Positions 25,873 to 34,995 of a stretch of 64,000 bases of DNA are shown piece after piece (within the stretch, counting starts at the first letter, position 1; each line of letters starts with the position of its first letter). The position numbers and the translations under genes are program-made. Source of the stretch: Microvirga sesbaniae (GTDB lineage Bacteria > Pseudomonadota > Alphaproteobacteria > Rhizobiales > Beijerinckiaceae); assembly GCF_025460805.1 (NCBI RefSeq), contig NZ_JAMXFJ010000014.1, positions 1-64,000 of the forward strand. The letters run 5' to 3'. The notes under the pieces are model-generated. The model did not search any database, had not been told where the DNA came from, and saw only the letters and a list, made by a program, of their open reading frames with translations.

Positions 25873-26592
25873 ATGACACATGATTTCAAGCTCAGGAACG
25901 GGCATCGCACCCGCGCGCTTTTGCACGCGGTTTCACTGATCAATGCCCAGGCCTGCAAACCCCTATACGAGCGTCGCTCTCGCCTTCTGAGCGACATTGT
26001 TCATTGCGCCTACCAGATCGGGACCATCGCTTCTGAGCGCTACAAGGCTTTTGAGGAATTCACTCTTGCGGGCCTAACTGAGAATACCTCCGAGTTGGAG
26101 ATCGGAGCGCTGGCAAGCCACCTGCTCGGATACGTGGAAATCGCTCACACCTATCGCAGCGTCTGGGGTGTATGGATCGACCACTGCTCCCGCCCGGGGT
26201 TTCTGACCTTCCAACTACCGGAAGGAGCGATGAACCGTCAGCCGATGGCCGGCGAAATCCTCAACTTCAAGCGTGTTCACGAAGGAGGGCGGGGCGGAAG
26301 CGCCTCCTTCCTCCCCGTCGCATCCCTTTCCTGGGCCCTGTCGACCGAGGCCTCCGGGGTCGAGACGTATCAAGCCAGCCTCAAGGAACATGTCAGAATT
26401 CTGGAAGAGGAGATCTGCCCGGCGGTGATGGCGGAGTTCGCCCAGGTTCCAGCCTTCGTCCAGGCTTTCAACGACTGCGTCACCTATCAGGACATCGTAA
26501 AGATCTTTCCGGCCGTCGCCAGGATCCTCAAAGCCGATGACGAGCATCGCAACGACAATGCCGTTTCCGCTCTGCTCAACCTCGCCGGCTAA
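25873..26592 (+). CDS. Hypothetical protein upstream of the GHKL ATPase
   Basis: The 239-residue protein has a GGAGG site before the ATG. It is largely helical in its N-terminal half, with a Gly/Ser turn region (HEGGRGGSASF) in the middle. No known domain is recognised. It ends 28 bases before the ATPase gene, so the two probably work together or at least are co-transcribed. Confidence 0.6.
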   Translation: MTHDFKLRNGHRTRALLHAVSLINAQACKPLYERRSRLLSDIVHCAYQIGTIASERYKAFEEFTLAGLTENTSELEIGALASHLLGYVEIAHTYRSVWGVWIDHCSRPGFLTFQLPEGAMNRQPMAGEILNFKRVHEGGRGGSASFLPVASLSWALSTEASGVETYQASLKEHVRILEEEICPAVMAEFAQVPAFVQAFNDCVTYQDIVKIFPAVARILKADDEHRNDNAVSALLNLAG

Positions 26593-26620
26593 CTCCCCTC
26601 GATATTCCAAGGCAATTGCA

Positions 26621-28513
26621 ATGAACACGCTCACCACCACTTCCGTTGAAGCCACCCTCGGCCGCAAGCTCATCACCCGGGCGGATCAGTTCTTCAGCCA
26701 CTCCCAAGACTGCATCATCGACGAGATGATTCAGAACTCCCGCCGCGCCAGGGCGAAATCCGTCCGGTTCACCCTCGAAGGCGGCGATCTCGTTATCGCC
26801 GACGATGGGCACGGACTGACGGCCGATAACGCCCACATCCTGCTGATGGCGGGCGGTAGCAAAAACGACGATGCGACGGAGACCTTTGAGGTGCCAGCGG
26901 GTTTGGGCTTCTTCGCGCTCTCTAAGTACGACGTCGTCGTACGCTCCCATGACTGGGAGATGCAGGTGCCGAAGGAGGCCTTCACGGGCGGCACGACCGC
27001 CGCACTCACCCGTGGTTTTCCCCATCAGGACGGACTCTCCATCCGGATCCGAGCATTCATCCCGCTCAAAGCCCTGGAGGAGCATGAGGGTAAACGCCTC
27101 GGCGAGATCATCGAGCGCTGCATCCGCTATTCCGGACTGACCGCCACTCTTGAAGGCTTTCCTCAGGAGGTGCCGACGGTGGTCCTGCCCAGGATCTTCC
27201 TTGATCACACCCTGGAGGACCACAAAGGCCAGATCACCGCTGTTACCTCCGAGACGATCCATGGCGTGACCATCAAGCTAGCCCGCGTTCGCGGCGAGTT
27301 CTGGCGGATGGACAAAACCAAGATCAACTTCTTCGGCAAGGTCATCAGCCTGAGCGACACCCAGGCCCGGCATCAGATCCCGGCCGCAGAGAAGACGGTC
27401 GAGTTGAGCACCGAGAAGAAGGCGTTCGTTGAGACCAGCTTCTGCACGATCGTCCTGATCGATGTGCACGATACGAGCCGCCTGAAGCTCAAACTGCCCG
27501 AACGCGATGTCCTGATCCAGGATGAGGGTCTGGACCTGATCTGGAAGACGGTCGAGCAGCTCTATTGCCGGATGATCTCGAACCCGGCCATCGTCAACGG
27601 TCTTCCGGCCGACCACCCCTTGCGCGGGACCTCGCCCTATCCCCTTCCGCGCCCCTCCTGCGTCGTCTCCAATCTCGCAGGCACCAGCTGGATGCCTGTC
27701 GACGGCGGCTTGATAGCGGCCGATGGCGACCGCTTGGAGCGCCATGAGATCGTCAGCGTGACCCTCGATTCCTACCACGTCCAGGAAAGTGGCTACCTGC
27801 AGTCGATGCTGGAGAACATCGTCGGGAGCGATGGCTGTGCACCCGTGACGCGGGTCATGTTCGAGGACCGAGACATCGACCAAGCGCTTGGAAAGGGGGT
27901 CGTTCCGCATGTGGTCGGCAACACCCTTGTGATCAAAGCCGAGGGCGACGAAATCCACGTGCCCCTCGACGATGGAGAGTCCGGCTACGCCCTCGAATAT
28001 ACCGAGGTCGGCGGTGCGATTGGCGATGCCACGGTCAAGATCGACGATCTCTACAACACGGTCGTGGAAGACCTTGCCCTGATGTTTACGATTGAAGACC
28101 CGCAGGGAGATGACAGAACCCTCTCGGCTCCCATCGCAGCGATCTACTTCAATCCCGACTGGGATACCTACGACCCTTATCTGATCATCGCCAAGGGTCG
28201 TGAGGACGAAGTCCAGACCCGCATGCTCCGGGGAGTCCCCTGGTACAATGATGAGGGCGGGGACTATTCCCTCCAGGAGGACAACCACAGCGCATCGTTC
28301 GCTACGCTGATTGCGAAGATCACTGGAACGTCGCGCTCCCACTTCCAGCGGGAGGTTCAGTCGGCTGTCCAAGACAAGGCGTATTCGCTCATGAGCGACG
28401 TCGAAGGAGAGGAGGAGACCATCGTGTTGAGGGTGATGGTGAGCCTGAAGAATGGCGGCTCTCCGGTTGTGACCGTTGAGCGTGACACACCGGTCCAGGC
28501 GGAAGCGGCTTGA
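26621..28513 (+). CDS. GHKL (HSP90-like) ATPase
   Basis: The start at 26621 gives 630 residues; an earlier in-frame ATG at 26537 overlaps the previous gene and is rejected. The N-terminal 200 residues show the Bergerat ATP-binding fold: the N box IIDEMIQNSRRA (about residues 32-43), the G1 box DDGHGL (about 62-67) and the G2-type AGLGFFALSKY. The remainder has no recognised domain. Stand-alone GHKL ATPases of this size occur in phages and plasmids and as parts of defence or chaperone systems; the role here is open. A strong terminator follows, so it ends its transcription unit. Confidence 0.85.
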   Translation: MNTLTTTSVEATLGRKLITRADQFFSHSQDCIIDEMIQNSRRARAKSVRFTLEGGDLVIADDGHGLTADNAHILLMAGGSKNDDATETFEVPAGLGFFALSKYDVVVRSHDWEMQVPKEAFTGGTTAALTRGFPHQDGLSIRIRAFIPLKALEEHEGKRLGEIIERCIRYSGLTATLEGFPQEVPTVVLPRIFLDHTLEDHKGQITAVTSETIHGVTIKLARVRGEFWRMDKTKINFFGKVISLSDTQARHQIPAAEKTVELSTEKKAFVETSFCTIVLIDVHDTSRLKLKLPERDVLIQDEGLDLIWKTVEQLYCRMISNPAIVNGLPADHPLRGTSPYPLPRPSCVVSNLAGTSWMPVDGGLIAADGDRLERHEIVSVTLDSYHVQESGYLQSMLENIVGSDGCAPVTRVMFEDRDIDQALGKGVVPHVVGNTLVIKAEGDEIHVPLDDGESGYALEYTEVGGAIGDATVKIDDLYNTVVEDLALMFTIEDPQGDDRTLSAPIAAIYFNPDWDTYDPYLIIAKGREDEVQTRMLRGVPWYNDEGGDYSLQEDNHSASFATLIAKITGTSRSHFQREVQSAVQDKAYSLMSDVEGEEETIVLRVMVSLKNGGSPVVTVERDTPVQAEAA

Positions 28514-28522
28514 GGGCGACAA

Positions 28523-28548
28523 GGGCGGTCATCGCGACCGCCCGTTTT
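28523..28548 (+). terminator. Rho-independent terminator
   Basis: GGGCGGTC (28523-28530) pairs with GACCGCCC (28536-28543) and is followed by GTTTTC. It lies 10 bases after the ATPase stop and separates it from the reverse LysE-family gene. Confidence 0.8.
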
Positions 28549-28587
28549 CATGCAGAGCTCACATTATCCGCTGCTGGAGTTTAACGG

Positions 28588-29241
28588 CTACCGATTGTCG
28601 GACGTGACGAGCTTCACGGCCAATCCGCCCATGATTGTTGCCGTTATCCAACGTGCCGCTTGACGGATCCATCCGACGCTGGCCAGGCGAGTGGCGGCAC
28701 GCGCGGTTACAAGCGCTACAAGAAGGTTCACGCTCGTCCCACCGACGTTGCACCACAGACCCAGAAGAAAGGTCTGGATCGCAGCCACTCCATGCACAGG
28801 GTCAATGAACTGGGGCAAGAACGCGAGGAAGAACAAGCCCACCTTCGGGTTCAGGAGGTTCACCATTGCTCCTGAGCGGAACACGGCCGCAGTGGAGCGG
28901 GGCACCTCCACGTCGTGTGAGTGGGTAGGCCCGCTGCGGATCAGGGTAAAGGCGATATAGATCAGGTACGCTGCACCCACCCATTTCAGGATGGTGAAGG
29001 CTGTCTGGGACGACGCGATGATCGCCGACAGGCCCAGAACTGCCGCCAGCAGATGGACCATCGAGCCTGCGCCGGCGCCAAGCGCTGCGGCTATCCCACC
29101 CTTAGCTCCGCCTCGGGCCGCTGATGTGGCGACAAACGTCATGTCGGCGCCTGGCGTGACATTGAGGGCGAAACTGGCAACCGCAAACGTCAGCAGGCGC
29201 GGCCAGTCTGGCAGGAGGTCCGAGCCAGCAATGTCAAACAT
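28588..29241 (-). CDS. LysE/RhtB-family exporter
   Basis: The 217-residue protein has about six hydrophobic segments. The N-terminal TPGADMTFVATSAARGG block is the conserved LysE/RhtB signature, followed by GWVGAAYLIY-type and LLNPKVGLFFLAFLPQF blocks. Family members sit in the inner membrane and export amino acids or related metabolites by proton antiport; the substrate cannot be told. It stands alone on the reverse strand inside an otherwise forward run. Confidence 0.9.
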   Translation of the reverse strand: MFDIAGSDLLPDWPRLLTFAVASFALNVTPGADMTFVATSAARGGAKGGIAAALGAGAGSMVHLLAAVLGLSAIIASSQTAFTILKWVGAAYLIYIAFTLIRSGPTHSHDVEVPRSTAAVFRSGAMVNLLNPKVGLFFLAFLPQFIDPVHGVAAIQTFLLGLWCNVGGTSVNLLVALVTARAATRLASVGWIRQAARWITATIMGGLAVKLVTSDNR

Positions 29242-29441
29242 GATTTCCTCCTCCGGTGAGGATCAAGCCGCGGCCTACACGTTGAGGAGATTGCCCCTCC
29301 CGACGAAGGGATAACGCCTGCCGGAAGAAGCCGTTGCGGCTAAGCTGGGCATACGAAACCAACAGAATTCTCGCTTTAACTCGGACATTGGGTGAACCCG
29401 ACAGTTGGTCAAATCCCCGGAAAGGGTGAAGGGAGATCTCG

Positions 29442-29813
29442 ATGCAGCTCACGCGCAAGTACCGCAGCCTCATCCGTCGTCTGGTCCGCGAACTGAATCG
29501 TAACAAGGTGAATTTCCTCGCCCGACGGGCCGATCTCAAAACGAGGATCGGGCAGCTGCAGGAAAGCGGCAAAGTCGCCATCGTTTATGGTGGCATCGAT
29601 TGCGACGGCGGCCGCTGGGACAATCGCGTCTCCATGGTTCCCGCTATCCCGATGGCCGTGGAACGGTGGTACGACCGGTACGAGGCCCAAGCCGAAGGTC
29701 CTCAGTGGCAGACCCTCGAGAAGCCGTCGGTCGCCTCAGACCTCGTTGAGGATGATCGCGACCTTGCGCTGGAGGCCTTCGAGGACGGGCACTCTCACGT
29801 CCTCTTTGCCTGA
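29442..29813 (+). CDS. Hypothetical protein
   Basis: The ATG at 29442 has GGGAGATC before it. The 123-residue product starts strongly basic (MQLTRKYRSLIRRLVRELNR) and ends acidic. The DCDGGRWDN block at about 50-57 is distinctive, but no family is recognised. It precedes the J-like protein gene by 49 bases. Confidence 0.6.
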   Translation: MQLTRKYRSLIRRLVRELNRNKVNFLARRADLKTRIGQLQESGKVAIVYGGIDCDGGRWDNRVSMVPAIPMAVERWYDRYEAQAEGPQWQTLEKPSVASDLVEDDRDLALEAFEDGHSHVLFA

Positions 29814-29862
29814 CGCCAGTCACTAGCGCCCAACCGTCACCCCTTCCTTTCCAGTTCTTCCG

Positions 29863-30498
29863 ATGAATGGTGGTCCCGCCATGACGATGCGCCGCGCACA
29901 TAACGACAACAGCCGATTTCACCTCGGCTTCCTTACGGTCAATCGCCAGGATGAGGGCACCAGAGCCGACGTCCGGGTCGACAAGCTGGACATCCACCTG
30001 ACCGATGCGGTCTTCCAGGCCACGAATGGCGGCATATACCGCAAGCTCCGCGCAACCGCCCAAGATGGCACGACCTATTACGGCAGCGCGTTTGCCGGAA
30101 AGGAGCGCGATTTCACGAAGTCGATGACCCTGGTGGTCTACTTCGGATCAGACAAGCTCACGGTCCCGGTGCCGGTCGCCGACCTCGCCGTCGGCGACAT
30201 CTCCTCGCTGGAACTCTCCTGCACCGTCGAGGCCTCGCACCAAAAGGCGCGTCCGATGGCCCCCGAGCCCGCGGCCAAGCCCACCGATCTTCAGGAAGAT
30301 CGCCTCTGGTCCGTCACGGAAACCTTCATCCGGGCCCAGCCCATCAAAGCCAAGGATCAACTCACCAAGCTTCGGCGCGCCGTGACACTGATCTACCACC
30401 CGGATCAGTACGCCGAGAATGAGCGCGACATCCGGACCCGGATCATCGCCCGGGCCAACGACCTGATCGACAAGATCGGCCAGCAGATCGCCGCCTGA
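29863..30498 (+). CDS. Hypothetical protein with a J-domain-like C-terminus
   Basis: The N-terminal 125 residues are beta-rich. The last 65 (about residues 145-211) are helical and contain LTKLRRAVTLIYHPDQYAEN followed by a helix. A helix ending in H-P-D-Q, then a second helix, is the hallmark of helix II-loop-helix III of DnaJ proteins, where HPD stimulates Hsp70. The N-terminal helix of a full J-domain is not obvious, so this is a partial or diverged J-domain. It may recruit DnaK to some client. Start ATG 29863 or 29881 (MTMRRAHNDN). Confidence 0.6.
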   Translation: MNGGPAMTMRRAHNDNSRFHLGFLTVNRQDEGTRADVRVDKLDIHLTDAVFQATNGGIYRKLRATAQDGTTYYGSAFAGKERDFTKSMTLVVYFGSDKLTVPVPVADLAVGDISSLELSCTVEASHQKARPMAPEPAAKPTDLQEDRLWSVTETFIRAQPIKAKDQLTKLRRAVTLIYHPDQYAENERDIRTRIIARANDLIDKIGQQIAA

Positions 30499-30529
30499 CG
30501 CACCCGCCCGTTCACGAGGAACCCTGCCG

Positions 30530-31072
30530 ATGGATAACCCCGCTACGCCGACCACACTTAAGACGGTCGCCGAACTGCTCAATGAAATCCAAAGCTACTT
30601 CGCCATTCTGGCGAATACCGAGAGGGTCTCGCTCTCGGACACCGAGGCGCCAGATGTCCTCTGCCTGCGGGATGCCACTGAGATCGGCTGTTCGGGCCTC
30701 GACCTCGTTGAGGAGCTTCGAAGCCGGCTCGACAAACCGGCCGATGAGGCCCTCAAGCCAGCCGCGACTGCCGGGGCCGACCCTCTGGCCGGTCTCAAGG
30801 AACTACCGCTCGACCGTGTCGTGACCCTCCATCTGAACTCGCGTCATTCCCTTACGGGAGCCATTGCTGAGGGTCCCGAGGACCAACTGGTCCTCTTCGA
30901 GCCTCGATCTGGCTCCTCGTGCCAGTACCACATGGTCCCGTTCGCCAGCGTCACCGCCTGGTCGGACATGCGGGGTGAGAAGGCTGAGCCGCTCTTCCTC
31001 TACGGACGGGAGTATCTGACTCGGCAGAAGATCAGCGAAAAGGAGAGGTCTCGGGCGGGGGTATGCGGCTGA
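30530..31072 (+). CDS. Hypothetical protein
   Basis: The 180-residue protein has GAGGA before the ATG. It has a helical first half and a strand-rich second half (VTLHLNSRHSLTGAIAEG...DQLVLFEPRSG). No known family is recognised. It is likely co-transcribed with 29863. Confidence 0.55.
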   Translation: MDNPATPTTLKTVAELLNEIQSYFAILANTERVSLSDTEAPDVLCLRDATEIGCSGLDLVEELRSRLDKPADEALKPAATAGADPLAGLKELPLDRVVTLHLNSRHSLTGAIAEGPEDQLVLFEPRSGSSCQYHMVPFASVTAWSDMRGEKAEPLFLYGREYLTRQKISEKERSRAGVCG

Positions 31073-31167
31073 CCGGGGACTATCCTGCGGGTTTCAGGGG
31101 TTGCCTCGCCCTTGCCCCGTGATTACGAGAACCAAATCTCCTCAAATCCTTTCATTCCCTAAATTCC

Positions 31168-31866
31168 ATGACCATTCGCCGCCGATTTCTCCTCGCCCCG
31201 TCTCTTGCCCGCCTCATTCAGCGGGAGAGAGGAGGTCTTCGCCAGGTCGAAGGCTTCTTCCCGGCACAATCGGACCGCACCTCCTGGGTCCGGCTCGAAG
31301 AGGATAGAGCTTTCCTCATCCTAAGAGCGGCTGGCCCTCATGGGGAGACGGAGGAACAGACCGAAGTTCCGGTGGCTCACGCCCACGCGCTCCTCGATGT
31401 CTGTGCCGGCGAGGTCGACTACGCCCGCACCAGGCTTCAGATCGGGGATCGCGCCGCCCTGGTGGACCAGACCTTCCGGCCACGCTCATTTCAGGTCGTT
31501 ACGGTCGAATTCGATACGGACGGCGAGGCGAGGGGGTTCCGGCCACTCCCCTGGTTCGGTCCTGAGGTCACGGGCGATGACCGCTACACGAACCAGTCTT
31601 TGGCCTTGAGTGGGCTCAACGAGGCTCCAGAGGTTCCACTGTCCGACGAGGCGCTCAGCGGCCTGCTCGACACCCTCGAGAACCGGTTCCCAGTTCAGGC
31701 TCGTATCCCGGTAGCCCGCCCCACAGCCAAGCAGGTGCCGGTGACCAACTCTCCTGCCGCGCCAGTGACCCGCAGGGGCCAAGTTGCCACGGTCGATCTC
31801 GGCGAGCTCGAGGCGGCCATGATGGACGAAATGGAGCGTGCGCTCCAAAATAGCCGCTCCTCCTAA
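31168..31866 (+). CDS. Hypothetical protein
   Basis: The N-terminal 120 residues of this 232-residue protein resemble the CYTH/adenylate-cyclase-like layout in part (RTSWVRLEEDRAFLILRAAG, PVAHAHALLDVCAGEVDYART), but the E-x-E-x-K motif is not seen. The C-terminal part is a low-complexity linker and a short helix. The next gene, a WGR protein, starts 15 bases downstream. Confidence 0.55.
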   Translation: MTIRRRFLLAPSLARLIQRERGGLRQVEGFFPAQSDRTSWVRLEEDRAFLILRAAGPHGETEEQTEVPVAHAHALLDVCAGEVDYARTRLQIGDRAALVDQTFRPRSFQVVTVEFDTDGEARGFRPLPWFGPEVTGDDRYTNQSLALSGLNEAPEVPLSDEALSGLLDTLENRFPVQARIPVARPTAKQVPVTNSPAAPVTRRGQVATVDLGELEAAMMDEMERALQNSRSS

Positions 31867-31881
31867 GGGACTTCGGCCCGG

Positions 31882-32136
31882 ATGTCTGATGCCCGCTCGC
31901 CCATAAAGCACCACCTGGTGCTTTACCGGCGCGACCCGGAGCAGGGCAGGGCTCGCTTCTTCAGCCTGATGATCGAACGCGACCTGTTTGGCACCATCCG
32001 GCTGGTGCGGAATTGGGGAGCCGTTGGCTCCAAGGGCCAGGAGAAGGTCGATATCTACCCCGAGGAAGCCCAGGCCACCCGCGCCCTGGAGCTGTGGGCC
32101 GACGCCCAGAGGCGCAAGGGATACACGGACCTTTGA
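31882..32136 (+). CDS. WGR-domain protein
   Basis: The whole 84-residue protein is a WGR domain: LVLYRRDPEQGRARFFSLMI, then RLVRNWGAVGSKGQ with the W-G core, then a helix with basic residues (RALELWADAQRRKGY). WGR domains bind nucleic acid ends; in PARP1 and in bacterial molybdate-regulator-like proteins they occur with other domains, but stand-alone copies are common on rhizobial plasmids. The ATG at 31882 has CTAAGGGA upstream. Confidence 0.85.
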   Translation: MSDARSPIKHHLVLYRRDPEQGRARFFSLMIERDLFGTIRLVRNWGAVGSKGQEKVDIYPEEAQATRALELWADAQRRKGYTDL

Positions 32137-32370
32137 CGAAGCCGCAGGAGTCGTCGCCTCTGCCGTTCAGGCTTTAAACCTGATCACCGCCATCATTGAG
32201 AACTGAAGCTTTTGCCCGGCATCGTTCCGTGGTTCCCATAATGCGAATTTTTGCGGCTCAGTTTTGCGTTCTATGCGCGTGCAAAGCCCAGATTTACCAC
32301 TAGGAGCGATTTAGATTTTGAGCCTCCCCCACCGCGCGTTATGGATTTTCCCAAACCTGAAGGACGACCG

Positions 32371-32715
32371 ATGGACGACAACATGGCCTACGCGCTCGCT
32401 TGGGGAGCGGCGAAAAGGATGGAAGCGACGGTAGATCAGTACGAGGAGGCCCTCGCCACCCTGCGTCGGCACATTGGCGACCTGAAATGGGAACTGATGC
32501 AGGAGCACGCCATGCGCCGCGGCCTGCAGAGTGAGCTCGGACACATGCACAAGGCGCATCCCGATTCTGTCTTCCTCAAGCCGACCTCGCTCAAGAAGCC
32601 GGACGGCTCGCCGATGACCGCCGGCGACATCATGTACCTCGCCGGGTTCAAGGACGCGATGAAGGAGAACGGGATCGACCCCGACGCCTACCTCCGGTTC
32701 CCTGAGAAGCTGTAA
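32371..32715 (+). CDS. Hypothetical helical protein
   Basis: The ATG at 32371 has GAAGGACGA before it and is preferred to an earlier ATG at 32341. The 114-residue protein has a coiled-coil stretch at about 15-50 and ends with DAMKENGIDPDAYLRFPEKL. The family is unknown. The 32137-32370 stretch upstream holds nothing I can identify. Confidence 0.55.
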   Translation: MDDNMAYALAWGAAKRMEATVDQYEEALATLRRHIGDLKWELMQEHAMRRGLQSELGHMHKAHPDSVFLKPTSLKKPDGSPMTAGDIMYLAGFKDAMKENGIDPDAYLRFPEKL

Positions 32716-32771
32716 GCCTGCCCACCCGACCGAGGCTTCCATGGCCAAGGATTCTGGCTCGCTCGTGCGGG

Positions 32772-33437
32772 TCAGGCCGATTGAGCCTGGTTGCCCGACA
32801 TCGCCTTCATCGCCTCGAAGCTCCTTGTGAGCGCCCGCCAAAGGCTGCCGATCTCCTCCGATCCAGGCGACCCGGCGCTGAACTTGCTCACGCCGGCTCC
32901 ATGAGCCAGGGAAAGCGACAGTTCGGGGCGATGCGTGATCTGACCACTCCACGTCGGAACGTCGAGCGCCTGCATCGCGCCCCGTGCGTCCATCACCGTC
33001 GGATCTTCCGAGCCGTTCTTGGCTGGCGCGGCGTTGATCACCACCGCATAAGGCTTCTTGAGTTCACGGCACATCTGGATCGTGGCCTGGACGGCATCGA
33101 CATCAAACAGCCCCGGACGCATTGGGATCACGACAAGATCCGCATGCCAGATCGCCTCGGCCACAGGGGCTTCCGCATTCGGCGGCGTGTCGATCAGAAC
33201 CCATTCAGCCCCGGCACGGCGCGCCTTCGCCAAGGTGGCCGCGAGATGCTTGGTGCCAACGTGGAGCGGAAGATCCTGTGAGCCCCGAACCCGGTTCCAA
33301 AGGGCCAGAGACCCCTGCGGATCCGCGTCAATCAGGAGCGTCGGGCGAGCATTCTCGGCCATATAGCTCCCCAGATGCGCGGCTAGGGTGCTTTTTCCAG
33401 AACCGCCCTTGCGGGACGCGAAAACCACGACATTCAT
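32772..33437 (-). CDS. Orphan ParA/MinD-family ATPase
   Basis: The deviant Walker A motif KGGSGKST (residues 10-17), LLIDADPQGS (about 34-43) and VLIDTPP (about 80-86) identify a ParA-type P-loop ATPase. At 221 residues it lacks the N-terminal DNA-binding extension of RepA/SopA-type partition proteins. No parB or centromere-like repeat lies next to it, so it may be a stand-alone ATPase positioning some cargo, or a partition protein with a distant partner. A near CtrA box lies 49-63 bases upstream. Confidence 0.85.
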   Translation of the reverse strand: MNVVVFASRKGGSGKSTLAAHLGSYMAENARPTLLIDADPQGSLALWNRVRGSQDLPLHVGTKHLAATLAKARRAGAEWVLIDTPPNAEAPVAEAIWHADLVVIPMRPGLFDVDAVQATIQMCRELKKPYAVVINAAPAKNGSEDPTVMDARGAMQALDVPTWSGQITHRPELSLSLAHGAGVSKFSAGSPGSEEIGSLWRALTRSFEAMKAMSGNQAQSA

Positions 33438-33485
33438 GCCATTTCCCCCAGTCTTGATCAGGCAAGCTATCGTCCGCGAGGATGG

Positions 33486-33500
33486 TTAACGGAGCCTTAT
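33486..33500. promoter_or_regulatory. Near-consensus CtrA box upstream of the ParA-family gene
   Basis: TTAA (33486-33489), seven bases, then TTAT (33497-33500): one base off the CtrA consensus TTAA-N7-TTAA. It lies 49 bases upstream of the reverse-strand start at 33437. Cell-cycle control of a ParA gene would make sense, but one mismatched box can be chance. Confidence 0.35.
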
Positions 33501-33798
33501 CGCTGGGAGTACAGCAAAACGCCCTCACCGAGGGGTCTTGCCAGACCTCCGGCTGAGGGCGGTTGGAGCCCCGGCCAAGGAAATCGGGTGGATCCTCAGC
33601 CAGGGCGTATGCGGCTCAAGGAGGCTGAAACCGCACACGCGAACCTTGGCCGTTCAACCGTGGCAATTTTATGAGCCGCTTAGTCGCGATATGCCCGGCA
33701 TAACTTTTTGCGAGAATTGTTTTTTTCCCGACAGACGACGGCGAGCGAACCTGATTGAGTAACCCGAACCGGTCTAGTTGCCCCTACGGCCGGAATCC

Positions 33799-34041
33799 TT
33801 AAAGCGCCCGCTGAGACGATGGGCGCTTCTCTTTTTTCGGCCTTGGACCTTGTCCCTGGATCGTCACCACACCAGCAGCCAGAACATCCAGCCTGACACG
33901 TTCCGTCCGCTCCAAAGCTGCCGCCAGGATGCCCGTACGGTAGGCGATTGGCCGCCGCGCCAAAAAGCTGATGGCACGTGGCTCATTGTCATTGCATGGC
34001 TTCGCCGGTGCTGGCCGCCTTTCAATCTGTCTCTTACACAT
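33799..34041 (-). CDS. Possible small protein
   Basis: The 80-residue basic frame has AAGGGGG 6 bases before its ATG at 34041. It contains KPCNDNEPRAIS, the N-D-N-E-P motif common in small rhizobial proteins, and a short hydrophobic stretch. It overlaps the forward terminator at 33802. The remainder of the 33501-34208 gap holds nothing else I can support. Confidence 0.4.
   Translation of the reverse strand: MCKRQIERRPAPAKPCNDNEPRAISFLARRPIAYRTGILAAALERTERVRLDVLAAGVVTIQGQGPRPKKEKRPSSQRAL
33802..33838 (+). terminator. Rho-independent terminator without an obvious gene
   Basis: AAGCGCCC (33802-33809) pairs perfectly with GGGCGCTT (33821-33828), followed by CTCTTTTTT. No convincing forward gene lies upstream within 300 bases, so it may end an untranslated RNA. 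Confidence 0.6.
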
Positions 34042-34208
34042 GGGAGCCCCCTTTCCCTGCGCTTCGCTTACCGCAGCAGCATTGTGCGAGGGTGGCGCCG
34101 TAAGATTGGTCGTGGCAGCTCAGTCGCTTCCACAAGCCCTGGGCAAGCTTAACCTTGTATCAAGATGATCGCGGCAGTGTGCCTCCTCGTTTGTAAGGAG
34201 TACGCACT

Positions 34209-34424
34209 ATGACGGCTTTGCCCAACCACGACCGTGGACCCATCACCGAGGAGAAACTCCTCAAGGCCGTCAATATTCTTGCCGACATCGTAGAGCAAAA
34301 CGGCCCAGCTTTTCGGCCGCTGTACCTGAGTCTTCGCCAGCAGTTGGCCGAGCTTCGGCTGCAACAGAGCGCCGATGCTGCGCTCGAAGCCATCAAATCC
34401 CGCAGCGGAACCAAGGTCGCCTAA
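34209..34424 (+). CDS. Hypothetical small helical protein
   Basis: The TAAGGAG site 9 bases before the ATG is strong. The 71-residue, almost entirely helical protein (KLLKAVNILADIVEQNG, LRQQLAELRLQQSAD) starts a group of three small genes. No family is recognised. Confidence 0.6.
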   Translation: MTALPNHDRGPITEEKLLKAVNILADIVEQNGPAFRPLYLSLRQQLAELRLQQSADAALEAIKSRSGTKVA

Positions 34425-34445
34425 GAACTCGGCAGAGCCCTCCCT

Positions 34446-34757
34446 ATGAGCCAAAGGGACGACAAACCCCAAGAAGCTCAACCGGATCCTCAAAAGATTC
34501 CCGGAGGGAGGCAGCTTGAGTTGAAGCACGTCGAGAACGAACGAATCAAATACCTGGTCAATGCTCTGGATCGAGCTTCCACCACCTGCCTGACTGTCGG
34601 GGTCGCCGGTCCGATCGCTGCAGCCGTCTACAACCTGAACGGTTTCGCGGAATTGATGGAGACCAAGAAACTAACTATCGGTCTTCTGGGTTGGCTATCC
34701 GTCGCGATCCTACTACATTTACTGGGAAGATATGTCCTGAGGTGGTTGAAGCCATGA
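34446..34757 (+). CDS. Small membrane protein
   Basis: The 103-residue protein has a polar N-terminus and two membrane segments (about 48-65 and 77-95). Its stop overlaps the next ATG (ATGA), so it is coupled to the 34754 peptide. The function is unknown. Confidence 0.55.
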   Translation: MSQRDDKPQEAQPDPQKIPGGRQLELKHVENERIKYLVNALDRASTTCLTVGVAGPIAAAVYNLNGFAELMETKKLTIGLLGWLSVAILLHLLGRYVLRWLKP

Positions 34758-34873
34758 ACGGAACAGAGTTACTAGCCTTCGTGATTGCCCCCGCTCTTGT
34801 CGCGGCGATCGGCATCGGCGCGGTTGTTCTGAATGAATGGCATATGCGCCGTCAGAGGCACCAGCACCATTAA
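34754..34873 (+). CDS. 39-residue membrane peptide
   Basis: The ATG at 34754 overlaps the stop of the previous gene. The product has one membrane helix (FVIAPALVAAIGIGAVVL) and a basic His-rich tail ending RRQRHQHH. The size and topology recall small toxin-like or membrane-complex peptides, but no partner is identified. A terminator follows. Confidence 0.55.
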   Translation: MNGTELLAFVIAPALVAAIGIGAVVLNEWHMRRQRHQHH

Positions 34874-34914
34874 GGTAGTGGTTCAGATCCCTCCCTTAAA
34901 TCATTGAAGTTTCG

Positions 34915-34950
34915 AAAGGATCGGTGAGTTTCGCCGGTCCTTTTTTCTTT
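34915..34950 (+). terminator. Rho-independent terminator
   Basis: AGGATCGG (34917-34924) pairs with CCGGTCCT (34934-34941), with one T-G wobble, and is followed by TTTTTT. It ends the 34209-34873 unit and rules out the GTG at 34924 as start of the next gene. Confidence 0.75.
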
Positions 34951-34995
34951 GCCCGTTGCGGACTGACAATCCCCGCCATTCCGGACAAAGAACCC

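Noticed and set aside
33538..33762. 74-codon forward frame after the ParA gene
   Set aside because: No ribosome binding site, odd composition and no motif.
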